From CAYSCZ01 sp964429655 (GTDB lineage Bacteria > Bacteroidota > Bacteroidia > Cytophagales > Cyclobacteriaceae): a stretch of DNA of 15,464 nt. This document shows, one piece after another, positions 7,160-15,283 of the stretch (its first letter is position 1; each line of letters begins with the position of its first letter). Location of the stretch: the NCBI GenBank assembly GCA_964429655.1, contig CAYSCZ010000071.1, positions 1 through 15,464 on the forward strand, given 5' to 3'. The notes beneath the pieces are model-generated. The model was not told the origin of the DNA. It searched no databases and was given only the letters and a program-made list of their open reading frames with translations. Made by a program: the position numbers and the translations under genes.

Positions 7160-8710
7160 TCACTCCATGCCTGATTTTAAAGTGACTGCGTAGACATCGT
7201 TTCTGCGGTCTTTTAGGTTGGTGACCGCACCATATTGATGAAGTTCTTTTAAAAGATCCATATCCACGTCAGCAACAAGTATCATTTCCGTGTTTGGTGT
7301 TGCCTCTGCTTTTATACCATTAGTTGGGAAGGAAAAATCACAAGGGGTGAATACTACAGACTGGGCAAACTGAATATCCATGTTGTGAACTTTAGGCAGG
7401 TTACCTACTGATCCTGCTATAGCAACATAACACTCATTTTCAATAGCTCTTGCACACGCTGTATTCCGTACCCTTGAGTATCCATTTTGTGTATCAGTCA
7501 AAAAAGGTACAAATAATATATTCATTCCCTGCTGGGCAAGTAACCTTGGCAACTCCGGAAATTCAACGTCGTAGCAAATAAGCACACCAATTTTTCCACA
7601 ATCAGTGTCGAAAGTTTTTACTTGTTTGCCACCATGCATCCCCCAGCATTTGATCTCATCAGGGGTAGTATGGATTTTTTCATAATATTCATATGTTCCA
7701 TTTCTTCTGCATAAATAACCGACGTTATACAACTTATCATCATTTATAAATGGCATACTACCGGTGATAATATTCGTGTTGTAGCTGATTGCCAACTGAA
7801 TAAACCGGTCCCGGATCTCCTCTGTATACTTTGCCAGCTCCCTAATCGAATCAGGTTCCGATAATTGGTTGTATTCTGCCATCAGGGGTGCATTGAAAAA
7901 CTCAGGGAATAAGGTGAAATCACATTTATATCCAGACACCGCATCAACGAAAAATTCTATCTGCTCGTACAGGTCATCCAAACCTTTGTAAGGTCTCATT
8001 TGCCATTGAATCAATCCCATCCGCACCACTGATTTCTCTTCGGGCATCTTCTTTGTTGGCTTGGTGTAGTATATGTTATCCCATTGTAAAAGAACGGCAA
8101 ACTCTTTGGACTCCTCATCGCCCGGCATATAGCCGGTCAATACTTTTTTGACATGGAAATCATTGGATAATTGGAAAGAAAGCGTGGGATCATAAATTTC
8201 TTTGTATTTTACCTTTTGGATGTACTGCTTAGGGCTTAATTCTTTGGCATATTTAAAATAATTCGGAATACGGCCCCCGAATATTATTGCCCTAAGGTTC
8301 ATTTCTTCACAGAGCTCTTTTCGGGCATCATACAGCCTTCTCCCTAATCTTAGGCCCCTGTAATTCGGATGTACGAAGACCTCAATTCCATACAGCACAT
8401 CACCTTTAGGTTTATGTGTTTCAAAAGTATATTTACCGGTGATTTCCCGATAGGTGTGTTCGCTTTGCAAGAAGGAATATTCAACGATGATGGACAAGGC
8501 GACCCCAACAATCTTCCCATCGACCGTTACGCCAAACTGGCCCTGCGGAAATATTTTTAAGAGCTTTTCGATATGATGTTTTTGCCAATAAGCGCCTTCC
8601 CAGTTGTTGTAGGCCTCAATCATAGCGCTTTTAATGTCGTTGTAATCAGAAAGTTGTAATCTTCTGACCTCTATCGTGCCAATATCCCCTATTTCCGGAG
8701 TATTTTCCAT
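7160..8710 (-). CDS. fusion of GNAT acetyltransferase and carbon-nitrogen hydrolase (nitrilase superfamily)
   Basis: This 516-residue protein joins two enzymes. Residues 12-160 are a GNAT domain, with the acetyl-CoA-binding motif A at about 110-130 (VHPNYRGLRLGRRL, Arg118-Gly119 and Gly123). Residues 228-510 are a nitrilase-superfamily domain with a complete catalytic triad: Glu270 (LFPEFF), Lys345 (YEKIHTTP) and Cys379 (GVLICYDVEFPE). Such domains hydrolyse non-peptide C-N bonds in amides or nitriles, or transfer the acyl group, through a cysteine thioester. The GNAT half would acetylate an amine. This fusion is known in Bacteroidota and its substrates are undefined. It lies 79 bases upstream of the small membrane-protein gene on the same strand. 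It may feed the same metabolism as the ATP-grasp and hydrolase genes downstream, which is inference. Confidence 0.9.
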   Translation of the reverse strand: MENTPEIGDIGTIEVRRLQLSDYNDIKSAMIEAYNNWEGAYWQKHHIEKLLKIFPQGQFGVTVDGKIVGVALSIIVEYSFLQSEHTYREITGKYTFETHKPKGDVLYGIEVFVHPNYRGLRLGRRLYDARKELCEEMNLRAIIFGGRIPNYFKYAKELSPKQYIQKVKYKEIYDPTLSFQLSNDFHVKKVLTGYMPGDEESKEFAVLLQWDNIYYTKPTKKMPEEKSVVRMGLIQWQMRPYKGLDDLYEQIEFFVDAVSGYKCDFTLFPEFFNAPLMAEYNQLSEPDSIRELAKYTEEIRDRFIQLAISYNTNIITGSMPFINDDKLYNVGYLCRRNGTYEYYEKIHTTPDEIKCWGMHGGKQVKTFDTDCGKIGVLICYDVEFPELPRLLAQQGMNILFVPFLTDTQNGYSRVRNTACARAIENECYVAIAGSVGNLPKVHNMDIQFAQSVVFTPCDFSFPTNGIKAEATPNTEMILVADVDMDLLKELHQYGAVTNLKDRRNDVYAVTLKSGME

Positions 8711-8845
8711 GGTGTTTTGTTTAGATTTTAAAAAACAATTTTAATTGATTCTTGAGCTAATTTGATAGAAACGAATTTTTAAAGATTATGGTAGCTGTTA
8801 AGAATAAATAAATTTAATTACAATTAGTGAAATAACTATTCAATA

Positions 8846-9076
8846 ATGGAAGAATGGATTGCAAACAACTGGCAGCTTAAACCGGATATCCAATCTAAGA
8901 TATTCTATTCTGCAATCACTTAATTGATTGCCTTTATTCTCAGGTATATAATTATCAGGTTGGCCATTGAGAAAGTTGAGAATATTAAGGAAAGGTATTA
9001 ATGGAGCAGAGGAGCGAAGTATATCATAAGCGCATTTGCATTCATCATCATTACGCCTAAGGATCGGCCCCAATAA
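8846..9076 (+). pseudogene. decayed N-terminal part of an MscS-type mechanosensitive channel gene
   Basis: A single plus-strand frame starts at ATG 8846 with MEEWIANNWQL and stays readable for 76 codons, but is broken by TAA at 8921-8923 and 8999-9001 before a final TAA at 9074-9076. The pieces between the stops read as a hydrophobic helix and loop, RYIIIRLAIEKVENIKERY, followed by WSRGAKYIISAFAFIII. This matches the start of small MscS-family channels: a first membrane helix, a charged linker with an RY-x-W motif, then the second helix. The pore and vestibule regions are missing, and the relic stops two bases before the stop codon of the minus-strand SRPBCC gene. It is a relic by this reading, since both stops would need to be sense codons to restore the protein. 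The preceding 8711-8845 is AT-rich and holds no gene that I can see. Confidence 0.65.
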
Positions 9077-9077
9077 T

Positions 9078-9566
9078 CTATTTCCGTAATGATTTCTGAG
9101 CCCACCTTTCGAATCTTTTCCAAAAAGTCTTTTGAAACTTCCACCAAAACTTTGCTATGAAAGGCTTCACATAACAACTTACCGCACAGGTTATTAGTGT
9201 TTTGCCATTTCCCTCTTGTACCCAAAATTCCAGACGGTATGGTCTTATCCACATGAAATTGATGGCATAGCTGCCATAATAATATTGCAGATCGCGATAT
9301 TTATTATGCTTGATCTTGATCAATAAACCGGCAAAGTTTAAAAAGGGGCCATAATGATTGGTAAGCACACCCTCATGAAAACCTGTGGGAATTACTTCCG
9401 GCTCCGGGCTGTAAAATTCCACAACAAAAGGCCAGAATTGTGTTTCAGTAAATGTTTTTGGGTCATTAAGCCAGTCCCATGTTTTGTTCAGACCTGCATT
9501 TACGTGAAAATTAAAACGATAGACCTGATCTTCAAAACCGGGAGGATGGGGTTGTATTACTGACAT
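9078..9566 (-). CDS. SRPBCC/START-like protein, function unknown
   Basis: From the ATG at 9564-9566 the protein has 162 residues. A longer reading to 9587 would need a TTG start, so the ATG start (MSVIQPHPPGFEDQ) is preferred. The sequence alternates beta-strand-like aromatic stretches and ends in a long amphipathic helix rich in Trp, Phe, Lys and Arg. The N-terminal pattern (strand, then HVNAGLNKTWDWLNDP) is typical of SRPBCC proteins, a helix-grip fold that encloses a hydrophobic ligand such as a lipid or polyketide. No catalytic residue can be named. It is the first minus-strand gene of the window and is followed by the MscS relic, so it is probably its own unit. The fold assignment is moderate and the ligand unknown. 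Confidence 0.65.
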   Translation of the reverse strand: MSVIQPHPPGFEDQVYRFNFHVNAGLNKTWDWLNDPKTFTETQFWPFVVEFYSPEPEVIPTGFHEGVLTNHYGPFLNFAGLLIKIKHNKYRDLQYYYGSYAINFMWIRPYRLEFWVQEGNGKTLITCAVSCYVKPFIAKFWWKFQKTFWKRFERWAQKSLRK

Positions 9567-9665
9567 CTTGTAAAAATAGTCAGACAATGATACTTAGTCC
9601 GTAATGAAGTTTAAAAGATTGCCTGGAATTACATGATAGAATTATTTTTTAGAAAGGAACCTTCG

Positions 9666-9695
9666 TTTGATTATTTGTTTTATTCATTAAATTTA
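9666..9695 (+). promoter_or_regulatory. candidate promoter for the MutS-like gene
   Basis: TTTG (9666-9669) is followed, after 18 bases, by TAAATTTA (9688-9695), which is one base from the Bacteroidota -7 consensus TAnnTTTG. The spacing fits the -33/-7 arrangement, and a start near 9702 would leave a leader of about 90 bases before ATG 9792. The surrounding AT richness makes chance matches likely. Confidence 0.35.
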
Positions 9696-9791
9696 TTCCA
9701 TCTTAAAATAAAAAGTGCAGAGATAATAATCGGGCACCTACCAGGATATATTTAAAAAATACCTACTTATCAATTTCCTCAATCATTTTTA

Positions 9792-11585
9792 ATGACACAA
9801 TTTTTTCAAGACAGGGTAACACATTTCCAGCGATCATTAAATCGGGTTACCAGGTTAAATAATCAATATTCACTATTCAGAATATTAGTTTTCGTCAGTG
9901 GCATAGCTGTCCTTCTATATTTTGCAAACTCCAGGTCTCCCGCATATTTTGCTGCATTCCTTGGGGTTTTCACATTCCTATTCAGTTTTCTGGTAAAAAA
10001 ACATAACCGAATAAAGTATAATCAACAGTTGTTCAGAAACCTCAGGGAAATAAATCAACAGGAAATACAAAGGTTGAAGGGAGCGTTTGAAGGCCTGGAA
10101 CCTGCTGATGAGTTGCTCGATCCCAAACATACTTATGCCGTTGATCTGGATATTTTTGGGAAATATTCTCTATTTCAATGGCTTTTTCGTGGAGCAACAG
10201 AGGAAGGAAAATTTCTTTTAGGACAGTGGTTACTAAACCCTCCGAGTGTAAAAACTTTATTAGAGCGCCAGCTTGCCGTAAAAGCGTTGAAAAGCAAAAT
10301 CGATTGGAGGCAAACATTCCAGGCCAAAGGTTTATTAAACCATGCCAAAAACAGGGATAAGCAAAGCATTGATTTTCTATTTTCCTGGATTGATCAGGAT
10401 AAAAATATTAAGCATGAATTATCATGGAAGTTTGCTTCCTGGCTGTTACCATTATTAAACATAACATTGTTAATTCTTGTAATCCTGCAATTTGCTTCCT
10501 TTGGCTTTCTCCTTCTTTCATTATTTATCACTGCTGGCTTAACTTATGGATTTTATAAACTTAACTTACGGCTTACCCGGGAACTTGGAACTACCAATAC
10601 AGTTATTGCTTCTTATAGGGAGATGCTGCTGGAGATAGAAGGAGAGCCCTTTAATGACGAGCCTTTAGAGAAACTCAAATCGAATGTTGTCAATAGTGAA
10701 TACAAGGCCAGCAGTCAATTAAAAGAACTGGAACAATTAACCCACTTATTTGAAAGCAGGACCAACCTTATTTATGGGTTATTAAATGCATTACTGATGC
10801 TGGAAGTACACCTGGTTTTTAAGGTTGAAAAATGGAAGCAATACAATAAAAATCATATTTTAAGGCTTTTTTCAACAGTCAATGAATTTGAAGCATTGAA
10901 TAGTTTAAGTGGAATGGCTTTTGCCAATCAGGATATGTCTTTTCCGCTAGTTAAGGAAGAAGCTTTTTGCTTTTCTGCCAGGCAACTGGGACATCCACTG
11001 ATCAATTCTGATAAACGAGTCAATAACGATTTTCAATTTGATGGGAAAGAGATCATTATTTTAACAGGATCGAATATGTCAGGGAAAAGTACTTTTCTAA
11101 GAACTATCGGCGTAAACTTCGTTCTTGCTCAAATGGGTGCACCTGTTCTGGCTGAAGAAATGCAGTTTTCACCTGCCAACTTATTTAGCAGCATGAGAAC
11201 CAGTGATAATCTTGAAGAAAGTACCAGTTCATTTTATGCGGAGCTTAAGCGGATACGTCAACTGTTGGATACCATTGATTGTGACAAGCCAACTTTATTT
11301 TTATTGGATGAGATTTTAAAAGGTACCAATTCAATAGACAGGAATAAAGGGGCCGTTTCATTGGTGGGGCAATTGGCAGGCTTAAATACTTTTGGCCTGG
11401 TTTCAACGCATGACCTTGAACTGGCCAAGCTGGAAAATGATATGCAGCATGTGAAGAACTTTAGTTTTAATAGCAGGCTGGAAAACGATGAATTAACCTT
11501 TGATTATCGGCTTACCGAAGGGCCGTGCCATAGCTTTAACGCCAGTATTTTGATGGCTAAAATGGGGATCAATATCATCGATTGA
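9792..11585 (+). CDS. membrane-anchored MutS-family ATPase
   Basis: This 597-residue protein has a C-terminal MutS ATPase domain (about 415-597). It carries Walker A GSNMSGKST (426-434), the ST-rich N3 segment SMRTSDNLEESTSSFYAE (467-484), Walker B LFLLDE (502-507) with GTNS after it, and the switch histidine in STHD (His540). The N-terminal half has no mismatch-recognition domain. Instead it has four hydrophobic segments in two pairs, at about 28-46 with 52-68 and 215-232 with 236-254, so the protein should sit in the inner membrane with the ATPase in the cytoplasm. Residues 260-400 would be the helical core/lever region of MutS. Mismatch repair is therefore unlikely, and the true role is unknown. 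It is a single gene divergent from the SRPBCC gene. A weak hairpin and the nrdJ leader follow. Confidence 0.88.
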   Translation: MTQFFQDRVTHFQRSLNRVTRLNNQYSLFRILVFVSGIAVLLYFANSRSPAYFAAFLGVFTFLFSFLVKKHNRIKYNQQLFRNLREINQQEIQRLKGAFEGLEPADELLDPKHTYAVDLDIFGKYSLFQWLFRGATEEGKFLLGQWLLNPPSVKTLLERQLAVKALKSKIDWRQTFQAKGLLNHAKNRDKQSIDFLFSWIDQDKNIKHELSWKFASWLLPLLNITLLILVILQFASFGFLLLSLFITAGLTYGFYKLNLRLTRELGTTNTVIASYREMLLEIEGEPFNDEPLEKLKSNVVNSEYKASSQLKELEQLTHLFESRTNLIYGLLNALLMLEVHLVFKVEKWKQYNKNHILRLFSTVNEFEALNSLSGMAFANQDMSFPLVKEEAFCFSARQLGHPLINSDKRVNNDFQFDGKEIIILTGSNMSGKSTFLRTIGVNFVLAQMGAPVLAEEMQFSPANLFSSMRTSDNLEESTSSFYAELKRIRQLLDTIDCDKPTLFLLDEILKGTNSIDRNKGAVSLVGQLAGLNTFGLVSTHDLELAKLENDMQHVKNFSFNSRLENDELTFDYRLTEGPCHSFNASILMAKMGINIID

Positions 11586-11615
11586 AAATGTTGATAACTT
11601 TTTCCGGATTATTAA

Positions 11616-11649
11616 TAAAAAGTGATGATCGTCATTCCCGTACTTTTTA
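11616..11649. other. AT-rich inverted repeat between the MutS-like gene and nrdJ
   Basis: TAAAAAGT (11616-11623) pairs exactly with ACTTTTTA (11642-11649) around an 18-base loop. It could be a weak terminator of the MutS-like transcript or a site in the nrdJ control region. The stem is mostly A-T, so stability is low and chance is a real alternative. Confidence 0.3.
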
Positions 11650-11656
11650 ATGCAGT

Positions 11657-11680
11657 CTAATTTTGGTAAAAACTAAAGGA
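11657..11680 (+). promoter_or_regulatory. candidate -7 element and ribosome-binding site of nrdJ
   Basis: TAATTTTG (11657-11664) is an exact TAnnTTTG -7 match, which would place the transcript start about 12 bases before the coding region. AAAGGA (11675-11680), three bases before ATG 11684, is a Shine-Dalgarno-like sequence. This is unusual in a window where most genes lack one, and it supports the chosen start. No clear TTTG -33 box is seen. Confidence 0.4.
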
Positions 11681-11683
11681 TAA

Positions 11684-14227
11684 ATGCACGCAGACACTAC
11701 AAAGAGCCGAACATATGCCAGCGATCAGGTATTAAATAAATGTATACAATATTTCGATGGCGATGAGTTAGCAGCTACAACCTGGATTAATAAATATTGT
11801 TTAAGGGATGCTGATGGGAAGTTTCTTGAATTATCTCCTGAGGATATGCACCGGAGAATGGCACATGAATTTTACGGTAAAGAGACCATTCATCCCACAA
11901 AGATTACTGATCAACATTCTGATTATGGCAGGAATCGGTTAGCCCTACATGAAGGATCTATATTTAATTTATTTAAAGATTTTAAATACATCATTCCTCA
12001 GGGTAGTGTGATGGCCATTTTAGGTAACAAAACCAATATCGGTTCATTATCAAATTGCGTGGTGATCAATCCCCCGATCGATTCCTATGGCGGGATCTTT
12101 TACACCGACCAACAGCTGGCACAACTTTGTAAAAGAAGATGCGGTGTTGGCTTTGATATCTCAAGCCTAAGACCTAATGGAATAAAAGTAGCCAACGCTG
12201 CCGGAACATCCAGCGGCGCAGTGTCTTTCATGGAACGTTTTTCTAACACCACCCGGGAGGTTAGCCAAAATGGCAGGAGAGGGGCGTTAATGCTAACCAT
12301 GGATATCAAACATCCTGATGTGGAAGCATTTGCTGCCATTAAAAATGACCTTAACAAAGTTACCGGGGCTAATATTTCCATCAGAATATCCGATGAATTT
12401 ATGCAGGCCGTAGACAAGAATAAAACCTATGTGCAACAATGGCCCATTGATGCTCAAGAACCGGTATTTAAGCAAGAAGTGAATGCCAGAAAGCTTTGGG
12501 ATAAAATCATCGAATCAGCACATCGCTCTGCAGAGCCGGGTATAATATTCTGGGACAGGCAGCATCTTTATTCGACCTCATCCATTTATCCGGGGTTTCG
12601 CAATGATTCTACGAATCCCTGCTCTGAAATTGCCATGCAGGGCGGTGATAGCTGCCGGCTAATGGCCATAAATCTTTTCAGTTTTGTAGATGCTCCTTTT
12701 ACTTCAGATGCTACATTCAATTTTCAAAAGTTTTACGAAGTCACCTATGAAGCACAGCGCCTGATGGATGACCTGGTAGATCTGGAGTTAGAGGCTGTAA
12801 CGCGTATTATTGATAAAATTGATAATGATGTGGAGCCGGACTTTATTAAGCAAACAGAAAGAGATATTTGGGAACAGCTACGGGATAACGGTACAAAGGG
12901 CAGAAGGACAGGATTGGGATTCACCGCTTTGGCAGACACGCTGGCTGCTTTGAATATGCAATATGACAGCGATCAATCCATAAACATGATTGAAGAAATC
13001 ATGAAAAAGAAGTGTGAGGCTGAATTTGACAGTTCTATCGACATGGCTATTGAGAGGGGACCATTCGCCGGCTTTGATCCTGTGATCGAAAACCAATCCT
13101 TATTTATTCGTAATCTGAAAAATGAATTACCAGGTGTCTATCAACGTATGATGCAGCATGGGCGAAGAAATATATCCATAAGCACAGTTGCACCAACAGG
13201 CTCCGTGAGCTTATTGGCGCAGTGCTCCTCCGGATTAGAACCGGTCTTTATGCTTTCTTACACCAGGAAGCGAAAAGTAAGTGAAAAAAAATCCTCGAAC
13301 GGAAAAAAATATATAACCGATGACCTTGGGGACACCTGGGAGCAATTTGAGGTGTATCATCCAAAGTTTAAATTGTGGAAAGAAAAAAACCCTGCCAAAA
13401 CAACTGAAGACAATCCTTATAATGGTGCTACAGCTCCAGAAATTGATTGGCAAAAACGGGTTGAGGTGCAATCGGTAATCCAAAAATTTGTTACCCATTC
13501 CATTAGCTCTACCATCAACCTGCCGGAAGATGTATCGGAGAGCAGGGTGGGAGATATCTATATGGAGGCCTGGAAAAATGGATTAAAGGGCATTACAGTT
13601 TACAGGGAAGGATCCAGACAAGGAGTACTTGTAAAGATAGATAATAAAAAGAAGACCAAAGTAGAACAGATAATAGAAAATCAGGCACCGCAAAGACCAA
13701 AAAAACTGGACACTTTTATCATCAGGTTTATGAACAACGATGAAATGTGGTTGGCATTTGTGGGCATGCTTAATGAAAGGCCTTACGAGATCTTTACCGG
13801 CCGGGCAATGGATTCTTTTGCCTTACCCGATTATGTAAGCAAAGGCTGGACCATTAAATCGCAGGATAGGGATGGGAAGACGCGTTATGATTTCAGGTTT
13901 GTGGATAGCCAGGGTTATAACGTGACCATTGAAGGACTCTCAAGGTCATTTAATAAAGAATACTGGAACTATGCTAAACTGATCTCTGGTATACTCAGAC
14001 ATGGCATGCCTTTGACTGATGTAGTTCATTTGGTCTCCAACCTGAACCTGGATAAAGATTATATCAATACCTGGAAGAATGGCGTGGTAAGGGCCCTGAA
14101 AACATTCATCAAGGACGGTGAGAAACCAAAAAATAATACGTGTCCCAGCTGTCACAACAAAAATGGGTTAGTATTCGAAGAAGGGTGTTTGAAGTGTAGG
14201 AATTGTGGCTATACCACATGTGATTAG
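11684..14227 (+). CDS. nrdJ: class II adenosylcobalamin-dependent ribonucleotide reductase
   Basis: This 847-residue enzyme reduces ribonucleotides to deoxyribonucleotides using a thiyl radical made from adenosylcobalamin. The active-site loop NPCSE (311-315) supplies Asn311, the radical Cys313 and Glu315. Cys125 (SLSNCVV) and Cys324 (GGDSCRLM) fit the redox pair that is oxidised during turnover. The phosphate-binding motif APTGS (503-507) and QNGRRGALML (195-204) are also present. The C-terminal tail has a zinc-ribbon pattern, CPSC at 820-823, CLKC at 835-838, then Cys841 in RNCGYTTC and a final Cys846. Such tails in class II enzymes carry the cysteines that re-reduce the active site. The length is normal for bacterial NrdJ and nothing is missing. 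Being oxygen-independent, it suits aerobic or anaerobic growth if B12 is available. No cobalamin riboswitch is visible upstream. The next gene is 75 bases away. Confidence 0.95.
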   Translation: MHADTTKSRTYASDQVLNKCIQYFDGDELAATTWINKYCLRDADGKFLELSPEDMHRRMAHEFYGKETIHPTKITDQHSDYGRNRLALHEGSIFNLFKDFKYIIPQGSVMAILGNKTNIGSLSNCVVINPPIDSYGGIFYTDQQLAQLCKRRCGVGFDISSLRPNGIKVANAAGTSSGAVSFMERFSNTTREVSQNGRRGALMLTMDIKHPDVEAFAAIKNDLNKVTGANISIRISDEFMQAVDKNKTYVQQWPIDAQEPVFKQEVNARKLWDKIIESAHRSAEPGIIFWDRQHLYSTSSIYPGFRNDSTNPCSEIAMQGGDSCRLMAINLFSFVDAPFTSDATFNFQKFYEVTYEAQRLMDDLVDLELEAVTRIIDKIDNDVEPDFIKQTERDIWEQLRDNGTKGRRTGLGFTALADTLAALNMQYDSDQSINMIEEIMKKKCEAEFDSSIDMAIERGPFAGFDPVIENQSLFIRNLKNELPGVYQRMMQHGRRNISISTVAPTGSVSLLAQCSSGLEPVFMLSYTRKRKVSEKKSSNGKKYITDDLGDTWEQFEVYHPKFKLWKEKNPAKTTEDNPYNGATAPEIDWQKRVEVQSVIQKFVTHSISSTINLPEDVSESRVGDIYMEAWKNGLKGITVYREGSRQGVLVKIDNKKKTKVEQIIENQAPQRPKKLDTFIIRFMNNDEMWLAFVGMLNERPYEIFTGRAMDSFALPDYVSKGWTIKSQDRDGKTRYDFRFVDSQGYNVTIEGLSRSFNKEYWNYAKLISGILRHGMPLTDVVHLVSNLNLDKDYINTWKNGVVRALKTFIKDGEKPKNNTCPSCHNKNGLVFEEGCLKCRNCGYTTCD

Positions 14228-14302
14228 ATGATTAAGTGGCAGACTTACATTGTGCTTAATTAGTGAATTATTTTATCTTACTTATTTAAATATACTGTAC
14301 CA

Positions 14303-15283
14303 TTGTATACGACGGCGCTTGTAAGTTTTCTTTTTACGCTGATATTCAGCGTTTCTTATGGTCAGGAATTTCTAAAAAATGATCTAGACACTGCTTACAT
14401 AAAAACTTCGGACAAGCATTACTCCATAAGGCCGCTAAGTGTTTTTAAGTACCAAAACATCATTTTTAAAAATAGGGAAGGTTACAGAATAAGATATGTG
14501 CCAACCAATAGGATCTCAGCGGGTATAGGATTTTCTCATAAATTTCTGGTGGCAGATATAGCGATTAGAATAGCTAATTCTAACAATAAAGACCACACCT
14601 CAAGATTTGATATGCAATTGGATATTCCTTATCATCAGCATTTCCTGGGGGTTTTTGTACAACGCTACAGGGGTTTTAAATCTACTGAACCTTCAATTAA
14701 TGAAGATAATTTTAGGGAAGACATCGAGTCCAGTATTTGGGGCATGAACTACATCTATAATTTTAACCCTTCAAAACTTTCCATAAAATCGATCATCAAT
14801 GGAAATCAATTTCAGCAAAAAAGCGCCGGAGCATTTCTGAGTGGCGCTTATTTTTCAAAAAGTATATTGCTGGCTGATTCCAGTGTGGCGATACAACGGC
14901 AGGAAGATTTTAACCAATTTGCTCAGATCAGCAATCTTCGAATTTTCAATTTTGGTGTCATGGCGGGTTATGCACAGATCATATCCCTGCCGGCTGACTT
15001 CTTTATTTTTGCCAGTCTTTTACCAGGCCTTGGAATAAACCTAGGAAAAACAATAGGTGATACTGAATATGATCTTCCCAAGAGACCTTCCATCAAAATA
15101 AATGGTAAGGTAGCCATCGGAAGAAACTCTGAGAAATTCTATACCGGCATTACTTTTAATAGTGATTATTTTTTTATTGATCTTGGAAATGAAAATAGGT
15201 ATCGCTATAACCTTGGGCTGGTTAAGTTTGTATTAGGCATAAAACTGGATTTCAAGAATTTTTTTGTAGATGAAATAATTTAA
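14303..15283 (+). CDS. DUF4421 family protein, probable exported envelope protein
   Basis: About 326 residues, beginning with a hydrophobic signal-peptide-like segment (ALVSFLFTLIFSVSYGQ) with a likely cleavage after SYG. The rest resembles DUF4421, a Bacteroidota-only family: it opens with DTAYIKTSDKHYSIRPLS, contains YVPTNRISAGIGFSHKFL, and ends in repeated amphipathic beta strands and a final strand near the C-terminus. This pattern suggests an outer-membrane beta barrel, and the family's function is unknown. The start is uncertain. The frame has no ATG here, so TTG 14303 or an upstream ATT (14267 or 14270) must be used. The upstream choices would add the lysine that the short n-region lacks. 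A Uma2 relic begins directly after the stop codon. Confidence 0.75.
   Translation: MYTTALVSFLFTLIFSVSYGQEFLKNDLDTAYIKTSDKHYSIRPLSVFKYQNIIFKNREGYRIRYVPTNRISAGIGFSHKFLVADIAIRIANSNNKDHTSRFDMQLDIPYHQHFLGVFVQRYRGFKSTEPSINEDNFREDIESSIWGMNYIYNFNPSKLSIKSIINGNQFQQKSAGAFLSGAYFSKSILLADSSVAIQRQEDFNQFAQISNLRIFNFGVMAGYAQIISLPADFFIFASLLPGLGINLGKTIGDTEYDLPKRPSIKINGKVAIGRNSEKFYTGITFNSDYFFIDLGNENRYRYNLGLVKFVLGIKLDFKNFFVDEII

Noticed and set aside
8840..9073. Minus-strand frame of 77 codons opposite the MscS relic
   Set aside because: Its composition is not protein-like, it starts without any signal and it exactly overlays the plus-strand MscS relic, whose reading is family-like.
8846..9076. Intact channel gene using stop-codon readthrough or a reassigned TAA
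   Set aside because: Other genes in the window end normally at TAA, and the frame also ends before the pore region, so decay is the simpler explanation.
8998..9252. Minus-strand frame of 84 codons overlapping the SRPBCC gene
   Set aside because: It overlaps the 3' part of the SRPBCC gene on the same strand in another frame and shows no recognisable motif.
11586..11683. Cobalamin riboswitch or NrdR box upstream of nrdJ
   Set aside because: The gap of 98 bases is too short for a full cobalamin riboswitch, no B12-box-like sequence is seen, and no paired NrdR boxes were found.
12100..12417. Minus-strand frame opposite nrdJ
   Set aside because: It is antisense to a conserved catalytic region of the reductase, with no signals of its own.
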